Shown: in pieces, positions 1-5,541 of the stretch | Layout of the letters: every line of letters starts with the position of its first letter | How positions within the stretch are numbered: position 1 is the stretch's first letter | NCBI GenBank assembly: GCA_905479905.1 | Contig: CAJQOK010000509.1 | Span: 1-5,541, forward strand | DNA: 5,541 nucleotides | Direction of reading: 5' to 3' | Source: an uncultured Aliterella sp. | GTDB lineage: Bacteria; Cyanobacteriota; Cyanobacteriia; Cyanobacteriales; Chroococcidiopsidaceae | Made by a program: the position numbers and the translations under genes | The notes under the pieces: model-generated | Seen by the model: only the letters and a program-made list of their open reading frames with translations | Databases searched by the model: none | What the model was told of the DNA's origin: nothing

Positions 1-61
1 GAATTTCACCCAAGCTAATCTTACTGGGGCAGTCTTACCTCACGGCACCATGAGAGAGTAA
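1..61 (+). CDS. Pentapeptide-repeat protein, C-terminal end (partial)
   Basis: Reading the + strand from base 2 gives 19 codons and a TAA stop at 59-61. The peptide is NFTQANLTGAVLPHGTMRE. The NFTQANLTGA part fits the A(N/D)Lxx pentapeptide-repeat pattern. The closing segment (L-P-x-G-T, then a few residues and a stop) resembles the usual tail of cyanobacterial pentapeptide-repeat proteins, which fold as a right-handed quadrilateral beta-helix and mostly have no known specific function. The start and most of the protein lie left of the window. The gene converges on the receiver gene at 72-476, with only 10 bp between the two stop codons. The family call rests on about two repeats, so it is likely but not certain; the role is unknown. 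Confidence 0.72.
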   Translation, partial: NFTQANLTGAVLPHGTMRE

Positions 62-71
62 CCAAAATTGA

Positions 72-476
72 TTATTCGTCGTGAATTTTTAGTGCCTGCT
101 GCAAAGTTACCTGTTTTTCCAAGCAACTTGCGATCGCATCTAGTAATTGTTTTGGTCTAAATGGCTTGGTGAGATAAATATCTGCACCCAATTCCATCCC
201 CTCCCGTACAGAATCTTGGTCAGCTTTGGCAGTCAGAAAAATAAAGCCTACAGTTGCCATACTCGGATGACGATTCAACTCGCTGAGGACGTTGTAACCA
301 TCTAAGTCAGGCATCATAATGTCGCAAATAATTACATCAGGAATGTTGTTAAGCGCCCACATCATCCCTGTATACCCTCTTTCAAAACCAACGGCGTTAA
401 AATCTGCCTCAGATAAGAGTTCTAAAATGTTGGTTCGCAGTGGCGCTCGGTCTTCAATTACTAAAATCGTTGTCAT
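72..476 (-). CDS. Single-domain CheY-like response regulator
   Basis: This 134-residue protein is one receiver domain with nothing attached. The acidic pocket is Glu8-Asp9 after the first beta strand (ILVIEDR). The phosphoacceptor is Asp52 in IICDIMMPDLDG, the switch Thr is Thr82 in FLTAKAD, and the conserved Lys is Lys104 in YLTKPF, so the active site is complete. A short polar tail (about 120-134) replaces any output domain. It would accept phosphate from a histidine kinase and act by protein contact or as a relay shuttle. The ATG at 474-476 is 11 nt after the stop of the receiver-PAS-kinase gene, and its Shine-Dalgarno overlaps that stop, so the two genes are almost certainly cotranscribed and probably translationally coupled. 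The upstream kinase is therefore the natural partner (inference). It is the last gene of the left-hand operon, ending 10 bp from the convergent pentapeptide-repeat gene. Confidence 0.93.
   Translation of the reverse strand: MTTILVIEDRAPLRTNILELLSEADFNAVGFERGYTGMMWALNNIPDVIICDIMMPDLDGYNVLSELNRHPSMATVGFIFLTAKADQDSVREGMELGADIYLTKPFRPKQLLDAIASCLEKQVTLQQALKIHDE
130..137. repeat. HIP1 octamer GCGATCGC (one of four)
   Basis: This palindromic octamer is highly over-represented in many cyanobacterial genomes. Other intact copies lie at 863-870, 3884-3891 and 4583-4590, all inside coding sequence. Four in 5.5 kb is far above chance and supports a cyanobacterial origin. No local function is implied. 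Confidence 0.9.
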
Positions 477-484
477 AGGTTAAA

Positions 485-489
485 TCCTT
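485..489 (-). promoter_or_regulatory. Ribosome binding site of the CheY-like gene
   Basis: On the - strand AAGGA ends 8 nt before the ATG at 476. It shares its first two bases with the TAA stop (488-490) of the upstream kinase gene. A terminating ribosome would sit on this site, which favours translational coupling and supports the ATG chosen. Confidence 0.7.
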
Positions 490-1975
490 AATACAAGGGA
501 AGAGTAACTGTAAATGTTGTTCCCACACCAACACTTGTAAAAGCAATCTCGCCGCCATATACCTCTACAGCTTCTTTGACGATAGTTAGTCCTAGTCCTG
601 TACCAGAAGTTGCGCCTACATTGCTGCCCCGGTGAAAAGATTGAAATAATTGTTTTTGATCTTTTTCTGGGATGCCGATACCGTTGTCTTTAATTGTGAA
701 AATAGTTGCAATCTGGGTACAGATAAGATTAAATTCGATAATGCCACCTTGGGGAGAATACTTAATGGCGTTTGAAAGCAAGTTAGTTAAAATGTGCCGG
801 AGTAATTTTTCATCAAAGCAACAGTGATTATGTGCGCCGTGGTTCATGAATTTAATCATATAGCGATCGCCAGCAATTAGCTGCATCTCCTGTACCAGAT
901 CCTGGCAGAAATTGACTAAATTTAATGAAGTTGGTTTAAATTCCCATTTTCCTAATTCTGTTTTATTCACCAAAAGAACATCATCTAAAAGCTTGATCAT
1001 ATGCTCAGTGGCGTTTTGAATCCGATGTAAATGTTCGATTTTTTTAGATTCAACCCAACGGTGACCGTATTGTTCTAATAAGTCAGCAGAAGACAAGATA
1101 GTTGCCAAGGGCGTGCGAAATTCGTGGGATGTATTACAAATAAATTGAGACTTAGACTCGTTAACTTCTTTTTCTTTGAGTAAGGCATTGTGAATTTCTG
1201 TTTCTGCTTGCTTAATATCAGTAACGTCCCGAAAATTTATTACTAGCCCCGTAATTTTTCCCTTATCGTCAATTATAGGTGAAGTATATTCGGCAACTGG
1301 TATTTCTGTACCATTCTTAGCAATTAGGACAATTTGCTCTGCTAGACAACTAGCTACTCCTTCCTGAAGCACTTTTGTAATATGATTTTGAATATTTATT
1401 CTAGTTTTACTACTAATAATTGGGGATACTTCTAACAAACTTTTACCAATTATCTGTTCTTGCTGCCAACCCGTGAGCTTTTCGGCAATAGGATTCATGT
1501 AAGTAACTAATCCTGTAATATCTGTAGCAATCACCGCATCGCCAATACATTTAAGGACGGCAGCAAGCCATTGCTCGTGTTTTTTTAGCTTATCTTCTGC
1601 TTGATGTTTGACAACAGCCAGTTGAATTGTTGCGTGCAGTTCTCTTGTTTTAAAAGGCTTAAGTATGTACCCTATTGGCTCGGTTTCTTTTGCTCTTTCT
1701 AAGGTGTTGTCGTCTGCATAAGCAGTGAGATAAATGATTAAAACATCAAAAGAATTTTTAATATATTTAGCAGTGTCTATCCCATCCATATCACCTTTTA
1801 AGTTAATGTCCATTAAGACTATATCTGGACGAACTTGGGAGGCTTTATCAATCGCTTGTTTTCCAGAAGATGCAATACCTAGAACTTGATAACCTAGATC
1901 TTCTAAGCTAACTTGTATATCTTTTGCAACGATTCTCTCGTCTTCAACTATTAAGATGGTAACTTCGTTACTCAT
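488..1975 (-). CDS. Hybrid receiver-PAS-histidine kinase
   Basis: This 495-residue protein has no membrane segment, so it should be cytoplasmic. Domains in order: a receiver (about 5-120) with Glu11-Asp12, phosphoacceptor Asp56 (LMDINLKGDMDG), Thr84 and Lys106 (ILKPF); a PAS domain (about 133-258, starting WLAAVLKCIGDAVIATD); a short helix; a HisKA domain with phosphoacceptor His284 in NTSHEFRTPL; and a HATPase_c domain with N-box Asn398/Asn402, G1 box DNGIGIP (430-436) and G2 box GTGLGL (458-463). All catalytic motifs are present. An N-terminal receiver on a kinase suggests an intermediate controlled by another kinase, plausibly the CHASE kinase upstream, with the small receiver downstream as a target (inference). 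The PAS ligand cannot be read from the sequence. The ATG at 1973-1975 has an AGG 8 nt upstream and overlaps the stop of a duplicated mini-ORF (ATGA). Its first 36 codons are copied in the tandem duplication at 1867-2166. Confidence 0.94.
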   Translation of the reverse strand: MSNEVTILIVEDERIVAKDIQVSLEDLGYQVLGIASSGKQAIDKASQVRPDIVLMDINLKGDMDGIDTAKYIKNSFDVLIIYLTAYADDNTLERAKETEPIGYILKPFKTRELHATIQLAVVKHQAEDKLKKHEQWLAAVLKCIGDAVIATDITGLVTYMNPIAEKLTGWQQEQIIGKSLLEVSPIISSKTRINIQNHITKVLQEGVASCLAEQIVLIAKNGTEIPVAEYTSPIIDDKGKITGLVINFRDVTDIKQAETEIHNALLKEKEVNESKSQFICNTSHEFRTPLATILSSADLLEQYGHRWVESKKIEHLHRIQNATEHMIKLLDDVLLVNKTELGKWEFKPTSLNLVNFCQDLVQEMQLIAGDRYMIKFMNHGAHNHCCFDEKLLRHILTNLLSNAIKYSPQGGIIEFNLICTQIATIFTIKDNGIGIPEKDQKQLFQSFHRGSNVGATSGTGLGLTIVKEAVEVYGGEIAFTSVGVGTTFTVTLPLY

Positions 1976-2017
1976 TGCCTTAACCTACTTTTATACAATT
2001 CATGTTGGAGAATGCAA
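1867..2017. repeat. 149-bp tandem duplication, copy 1 (gene-proximal)
   Basis: This copy matches 2016-2166 at an offset of 149 bp, with 147 of 151 aligned positions identical. It holds the functional start of the receiver-PAS-kinase gene (codons 1-36, down to 1868). It also holds a relic of the CHASE kinase C-terminus: 11 codons (AFSNMNCIKVG) and a TAA at 1980-1982, with no upstream reading frame attached. Differences from copy 2 lie at 1937, 1945, 1971 and 2001, each C here and T there on the + strand. The copies share only AA at the joint (2016-2017), and the outer edges also carry AA (1867-1868, 2165-2166), consistent with a 2-bp microhomology junction. Confidence 0.97.
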
Positions 2018-2124
2018 GATGCAATACCTAGAACTTGATAACCTAGATCTTCTAAGCTAACTTGTATATCTTTTGCAACGATTCTTTCGTCTTTAACTAT
2101 TAAGATGGTAACTTCGTTATTCAT
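1972..2124 (-). pseudogene. 50-codon truncated receiver fragment made by the duplication
   Basis: On the - strand an ATG at 2122-2124 opens 50 codons and ends with TGA at 1972-1974. The first 36 residues copy the N-terminus of the neighbouring receiver-PAS-kinase, with two changes: Ser2 to Asn and Glu11 to Lys (ILIVKDE instead of ILIVEDE). The remaining 14 (CILQHELYKSRLRQ) are the relic tail of the CHASE kinase read in another frame. The fragment covers only the first strand, helix and second strand of a receiver; it lacks Asp56, Thr84 and Lys106, so it cannot be phosphorylated as a receiver. It starts 4 nt after the CHASE kinase stop with the same AGG-containing leader as the real gene, so it is probably translated. 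Its stop overlaps the next start as ATGA. It may be only debris, or a coupling leader for the downstream gene; no function is shown. Confidence 0.75.
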
Positions 2125-2166
2125 TGCCTTAACCTACTTTTATACAATTTATGTTGGAGAATGCAA
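2016..2166. repeat. 149-bp tandem duplication, copy 2 (distal)
   Basis: Second copy of the unit. Its right part is the real C-terminus of the CHASE kinase gene (AFSNINCIKVG, TAA at 2129-2131). Its left part is a relic of the first 36 codons of the receiver-PAS-kinase gene. The sequence-variant positions are 2086, 2094, 2120 and 2150, all T on the + strand. The period of 149 is not a multiple of three, so the relic is out of frame with the sequence that follows it. Confidence 0.97.
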
Positions 2167-4378
2167 TTTTAAACTCTGTTCCTCGCTCTTTATTTATTTC
2201 AATTTTTCCCTCTAGCTGCTCCGTCAAAGCAACAACTAATTGCAGTCCTAAAGTTTGAGTATCGAGAAAATCTAAATCTTTGGGAAAACCAATACCGTCA
2301 TCTTTAACAATTAAAACAAAGTTACTATCACTAGCAGTAAAGTTAATATTAATTTCACCTTTGTTGTTATTAGGAAAAGCATACTTTAAAGAGTTTGCGA
2401 TTAGTTCATTAACAATTAGTCCACAAGGAATCGCTGCATTAATATCTAGAAAAACTTTGCTAACATTTATTTCAAAATTAATATTATTTGTGCTGACTTC
2501 ATAGGCACAAAATAAGTTAACGACTAAATTATAAATGTATTTATCAAAATCAATACATGACAAATCTTTAGACTGATATAATTGTTCGTGGATCAGCGCC
2601 ATTGATTCAATTCTATTTTGGCTTTCTCGAAATATTGCTAAAGTTTGTTGGTCTTTAATCGAAGCGCACTGAAGTTTAAGCAGGCTAGAAATGACTTGTA
2701 AATTGTTTTTGACGCGATGATGAATTTCTTTTAACAAGACTTCTTTTTCTTTGAGTGAAGTTGTCATTTGCTCCTCTACTCGCTTGCGATCATCAATCTC
2801 TTGGGTGAGTAGCTGATTGGAAAAAGAAAGCTCAGTAGTTCTCGCGTCTACCCGTCTTTCTAGCTCGTCATGAGCTTTTCTTAAAGCAGTTTCTGCCCAT
2901 TTGCGCTCTACAAACTGCCCGCTCTGACTGCTAACATCGCCGAGCATCTGGAGTATATCTACTTCAAGCGGTTGATGGCGATAGCTAAAAAAGGTAACTA
3001 CGCCAATAATCTTAGTATCACTAACAATCGGAAAACCAAACGCTCCATGTAGCCCTTTTGTAGCAGAATTTGCTACAGGAAGATAATTCGGTTCTCGATC
3101 TAGATCATTAATCCAGATGATTTTGCGATTAGCCCAAGTTTGTCCAGGTAAACCGACATTAGGGGGAAAGACTGTTCGCCAGGGGATAGTTTCCGACTCA
3201 GGCACTTGAAACGATGAGCTATGCCAAGTTTTTACGCAACGCAGCACGTTAGCTTGGGTATCTACAAGCCAAAATTCGCCCAAATCCCACATCAAGTTTT
3301 CGCCGATCGCACTGAGGATAATAGGAGTAGCTTCATCTTGAGACTTCGCATCTGCTAAGACACGGGTGACAGTGTGCTGCACGCCGAGCAGTCTTTCGGC
3401 GCGATGGCGCTCGGTAATTTCTTTTTCAAGTTTTTGATTGGCAAGTTCTGTTTGTTTGGCACGCAATTGTGCTTGTTGCGCTGAATCAACGGCAACTACT
3501 AATAGGATTGCCATCAGCACCCCCCCAGCTAGTACCACACTTGGCAAAGGAGATTGGAGTTGCAGCAATAATTCTGGTGTCGGGTAAACTCGCACTCGCC
3601 AATTAGTACTATGAAGATCGATCTTTGCTTCTTGATACCATTGTTGCTCTAGCTTCGAGCTATTATAACGGCGATAAATTTCCTCATTATCATCAAAAAC
3701 CGCGATTTCATACCCAGGAGCAACTTTTTTTCTGCCTTGAAAAATAGTATCAAAGACTGTTCGCGTGCGAAAAACACCCACAATGAAACCATTATAATTT
3801 CTACCGTCCATCAAAGGAGTGTCAACCAAAAAACCCTTGCCACCCTGTACCAAATTAATTGAATGGGTAATTGTGGTATCGCGGCGATCGCGTGCTAGTT
3901 CTAAAGCTTTGCGGTGGCGCTGTTGCAATCCCAAATTTACATTCAAGAAAGCTTCATTACCTTTGAGCGGCACGATCCAGCGAACGTGCAAGGAGGGGTC
4001 TACCCATTGCATTGCCTGAAATCCTTTGAAGTCGCGGACGTTCAAACCCGCTTCAAATTCCCACTCAGTTTTACGAATTTTGCCTTGTCTTTGCCAGCGT
4101 TCGCTCATGCGTACTAACGTTTGAATGCGAGATGTCATACCCGCTACAAGCTCATTTTCTACGTTCTCTGTTGCTAATTGTATTTCTTGATGGATGTATG
4201 CTCGTTCTTGATCGATTAAAGCCTGCCAAAGCAATAGCGTGGTAATGAAGACACTACCCCCCAATAACCATAAAAGACTTCGCGGGTTAGCAACCAAAAA
4301 ACTTTTTAATGCCACAAACCAACTACAAAATAAGCTTTTTCGCCTTAAATATGCCTGGATCACATTGTTAGTTGACAA
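2129..4378 (-). CDS. Membrane sensor histidine kinase, CHASE-GAF-HisKA_2
   Basis: This 749-residue kinase has a first membrane helix at about 34-54. An extracytoplasmic CHASE domain follows (about 75-265, with the typical GFQAMQWVDPS, RWIVPL and LVQGGKGFLVD segments), then a second helix (about 280-297) and a charged coiled coil (300-330). Next come a GAF domain (about 335-490) and a second coiled coil (490-548). The HisKA_2 domain has phosphoacceptor His554 in EIHHRVKNNLQ. HATPase_c has Asn657/Asn662, G1 box DDGIGFP (693-699) and G2 LGLQLV (710-715). CHASE domains bind small extracytoplasmic ligands; the ligand here is unknown. HisKA_2 kinases often signal to receivers lacking DNA-binding output, which fits the two downstream genes. 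The start is uncertain: the assigned codon is TTG (4376-4378), GTG at 4361-4363 is an alternative, neither has a clear Shine-Dalgarno, and an in-frame stop lies at 4421-4423. The C-terminal codons lie in the tandem duplication, but the gene is intact. Confidence 0.93.
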   Translation of the reverse strand: MSTNNVIQAYLRRKSLFCSWFVALKSFLVANPRSLLWLLGGSVFITTLLLWQALIDQERAYIHQEIQLATENVENELVAGMTSRIQTLVRMSERWQRQGKIRKTEWEFEAGLNVRDFKGFQAMQWVDPSLHVRWIVPLKGNEAFLNVNLGLQQRHRKALELARDRRDTTITHSINLVQGGKGFLVDTPLMDGRNYNGFIVGVFRTRTVFDTIFQGRKKVAPGYEIAVFDDNEEIYRRYNSSKLEQQWYQEAKIDLHSTNWRVRVYPTPELLLQLQSPLPSVVLAGGVLMAILLVVAVDSAQQAQLRAKQTELANQKLEKEITERHRAERLLGVQHTVTRVLADAKSQDEATPIILSAIGENLMWDLGEFWLVDTQANVLRCVKTWHSSSFQVPESETIPWRTVFPPNVGLPGQTWANRKIIWINDLDREPNYLPVANSATKGLHGAFGFPIVSDTKIIGVVTFFSYRHQPLEVDILQMLGDVSSQSGQFVERKWAETALRKAHDELERRVDARTTELSFSNQLLTQEIDDRKRVEEQMTTSLKEKEVLLKEIHHRVKNNLQVISSLLKLQCASIKDQQTLAIFRESQNRIESMALIHEQLYQSKDLSCIDFDKYIYNLVVNLFCAYEVSTNNINFEINVSKVFLDINAAIPCGLIVNELIANSLKYAFPNNNKGEININFTASDSNFVLIVKDDGIGFPKDLDFLDTQTLGLQLVVALTEQLEGKIEINKERGTEFKIAFSNINCIKVG

Positions 4379-4500
4379 ATGTTCAACTATGCGCTTGAGT
4401 TGATAAAACTCTAACGAATTTTATGCAGCTTTTTTTTGACTCTAATGCCGTTTATATTAGCTTAAAAAAGTGACAAACTTGGGGCAAAGTAAAGGGTTTC
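4379..4500 (-). promoter_or_regulatory. Intergenic region, possible promoter of the three-gene operon
   Basis: This 122-bp gap separates the stop of the right-hand kinase from the start of the CHASE kinase and is the only gap here large enough for an operon promoter. On the - strand there are two -10-like hexamers, TAAAAT (+ strand 4418-4423) and TATAAA (4451-4456). Neither has a convincing -35 box at 16-18 nt. TAAAAT would give a leader of roughly 30 nt to the TTG start. No hairpin followed by a T run on the - strand was found, so a terminator for the right-hand kinase is not evident and readthrough is possible. Confidence 0.3.
4430..4469. repeat. Imperfect inverted repeat in the intergenic gap
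   Basis: The arms CTAAT (4442-4446) and ATTAG (4456-4460) are exact inverse complements around a 9-nt loop. Further out, a run of eight T (4430-4437) faces a run of six A (4464-4469), with a few mismatches between. The structure is AT-rich and weak. On the - strand the 3' arm is followed by A rather than T, so it is not a standard intrinsic terminator. It could be a regulator site or chance in AT-rich DNA. Confidence 0.4.
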
Positions 4501-5541
4501 CTAAACTCGTTGGAGATGTACCAAAAAGCAGCTTCCAACTCCAAGTTGGCTTGTAACTTCAATTTTGCCTTGATACTGCTCGGCGATCGCACTAGAAATC
4601 GCAAGTCCCAAGCCCGAACCTTGAATCTGTCTGCTCCGGGCTGCATCTGCGCGCCAGAAACGCTGGAAAATAAATGGTAGATTTTCTGGGGCAATACCCA
4701 TGCCATTATCTTCTACGCGCACGATCGCAACGTGACGATGGGTTGACATTGACAGGCAAATTTTACTCCCTGGATGAGAGTATTTAAGGGCATTTTCTAA
4801 CAAATTAGAAAACAAGCGATGCAATTGAGTAGCTTCGCCCCTGACAGCTATGTCCGTTAATAAAGTAGATGCGATCGTAATTGCTTTGACTTCTGCTTGA
4901 AACTCTAAACGGGTAACAACATCCCGCAACAATTTGTCTAAAACAACAGATGTCCTATCCGCAACGGGCTGTGTTGCTACGGCATCTTTTTTCGCTAGAA
5001 ACAGCAAGTCTTCAGCTAAACGAGTGAGTTGATCGTTCGCACTAGAAATCGCTGCTAGCTTTTTGATATCCATAGGATGAATTCGCTCTGGATGGCTTTG
5101 CATCACTTCCACCGCAATATTAATAACTGTCAGAGGATTTCGCAACTCGTGAGAGGCATTAGCTGTAAATTGTTTCAAGCGCTGGAGACTTTGCTCGACT
5201 GGTTCTAGAGCTTGCTGGGTTAACAACGTACCGCCAATGGTAATAAAAATTAAGGCGAACGTTCCCCCCGAACCTAGTCCCCAAAGTAGTTTTTTCAATA
5301 CTATTTCTGCTTGCTTGGTAGATTCGCTGGCGCGAATATAGCCTTTTAGTTGCAGCATTTTTTCGTTTGTACCAGAATACACGGGAATAGTTAAGGTACG
5401 AACTTGATTGATTTGTTGAATGTTTTGGGAGCCTTTCAATAAAGGAGAATTAGCAAAGATATTTCCTTGCTTGGCTAAAAGTTTACCATCAGCATCGAAC
5501 CATTCTAAGCTTTGATCGCGGGTAAATAAATCGCGCCAGGG
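4501..5541 (-). CDS. Sensor histidine kinase, RppB-like (5' end outside window)
   Basis: The frame is open from the window edge to a TAG at 4501-4503, giving 346 residues. A TTG at 5437-5439 is not a credible start because protein-like sequence continues upstream to the edge (RDQSLEWFDADGKLLAKQGN). That upstream part and the next 50 residues form the end of an extracytoplasmic sensor region. One membrane helix follows (coded about 5218-5289), and a short linker leads straight into HisKA without a clear HAMP domain. The phosphoacceptor His is coded at 5149-5151 in NASHELRNPL. HATPase_c has N-box NLLENALKY (key Asn coded at 4792-4794), G1 DNGMGIAP, F-box FQRFWRAD and G2 GSGLGLA, so the catalytic core is complete. 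The QALEPVEQSLQRLKQF linker and the sensor end resemble cyanobacterial RppB/NrsS-type kinases; this is recognition from memory, without alignment. Its regulator gene would be expected just beyond the right edge. Confidence 0.9.
   Translation of the reverse strand, partial: PWRDLFTRDQSLEWFDADGKLLAKQGNIFANSPLLKGSQNIQQINQVRTLTIPVYSGTNEKMLQLKGYIRASESTKQAEIVLKKLLWGLGSGGTFALIFITIGGTLLTQQALEPVEQSLQRLKQFTANASHELRNPLTVINIAVEVMQSHPERIHPMDIKKLAAISSANDQLTRLAEDLLFLAKKDAVATQPVADRTSVVLDKLLRDVVTRLEFQAEVKAITIASTLLTDIAVRGEATQLHRLFSNLLENALKYSHPGSKICLSMSTHRHVAIVRVEDNGMGIAPENLPFIFQRFWRADAARSRQIQGSGLGLAISSAIAEQYQGKIEVTSQLGVGSCFLVHLQRV

Noticed and set aside
64..90. Intrinsic terminator between the convergent genes (AAAATT 64-69 with AATTTT 84-89, followed by T)
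   Set aside because: The possible stems are 4-6 bp, nearly all A-T, and overlap the coding end of the receiver gene, so this is too weak to call.
1990..2144. Duplicated promoter (TATAAA on the - strand, + strand 1990-1995 and 2139-2144)
   Set aside because: The hexamer is good, but the only upstream partner (TTGCAT at 16 nt) is a poor -35 box and a transcript would start almost at the start codon. The hexamer is also part of the CHASE kinase coding sequence (CIK codons).
1867..2166. Template/variable repeat pair of a diversity-generating retroelement
   Set aside because: The length and single-direction changes resemble one at first glance, but there is no reverse transcriptase in the window. 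The differences are only G/A transitions on the coding strand, and the repeat lies at the start of a kinase gene rather than at the 3' end of a ligand-binding gene.
1867..2166. Insertion sequence or CRISPR-like repeat
   Set aside because: The repeat is two abutting copies of coding sequence with no inverted ends, transposase, spacers or further copies.
1164..2756. 18-bp identity between the two kinase genes (1164-1181 and 2739-2756)
   Set aside because: It encodes the Leu-Lys-Glu-Lys-Glu-Val linker helix just before the phosphoacceptor helix in both kinases, a common linker sequence in these families, so common descent or convergent linker use explains it.
2280..4706. Small open frames at 2280-2504, 3819-4019 and 3914-4117 (+) and 4452-4706 (-)
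   Set aside because: Each lies over a well-supported kinase gene in another frame, has no recognisable domain, and is best explained as a chance open frame.
4587..5052. Exact 16-bp repeat in the right-hand kinase gene (4587-4602 and 5037-5052)
   Set aside because: Both copies encode Ala-Ile-Ser-Ser-Ala in frame, 150 codons apart, in unrelated parts of the kinase (G2 region and dimerization helix). This is probably coincidence of residues and codons, partly driven by the GCGATCGC-like core.

Overview
The window looks like a cyanobacterial chromosome segment. It carries four intact copies of the cyanobacterial octamer GCGATCGC (130-137, 863-870, 3884-3891, 4583-4590) plus several near copies. 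Its protein families (CHASE-GAF-HisKA_2 kinase, receiver-PAS-kinase, RppB-like kinase, pentapeptide-repeat protein) are typical of filamentous or Chroococcidiopsis-like cyanobacteria. The genus is an inference.

Layout, left to right: 1-61 is the last 19 codons of a pentapeptide-repeat protein on the + strand. Everything else is on the - strand and reads right to left. First transcribed is a sensor histidine kinase (4501 to beyond 5541, 5' end outside the window). After a 122-bp gap comes a membrane-bound CHASE-GAF-HisKA_2 histidine kinase (2129-4378). Then follow a soluble receiver-PAS-histidine kinase (488-1975) and a stand-alone CheY-like receiver (72-476). The last two real genes are 11 nt apart. 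No RNA gene, transposase, CRISPR array or gene-free stretch over 300 bp was seen.

The most unusual feature is a 149-bp tandem duplication covering 1867-2166, exactly at the junction between the CHASE kinase and the receiver-PAS-kinase. The unit holds the last 11 codons and stop of the upstream gene, a 4-nt spacer and the first 36 codons of the downstream gene. Both flanking genes remain intact. Between them lies a 50-codon mini-ORF: the N-terminal part of a receiver domain with a short frameshifted tail. Its stop overlaps the start of the downstream kinase gene as ATGA. The two copies differ at four places, all in the same transition direction, and one difference changes an acidic-pocket Glu of the receiver to Lys in the relic.

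Working model (inference): the three left-hand genes form one operon. The CHASE kinase senses an extracytoplasmic signal, the receiver-PAS-kinase is an intermediate that can both receive and donate phosphate, and the small receiver is a terminal or shuttle protein. None of them has a DNA-binding output domain, so output must be through protein contact or a regulator elsewhere. The right-hand kinase probably belongs to a separate two-component pair whose regulator gene lies beyond the window.
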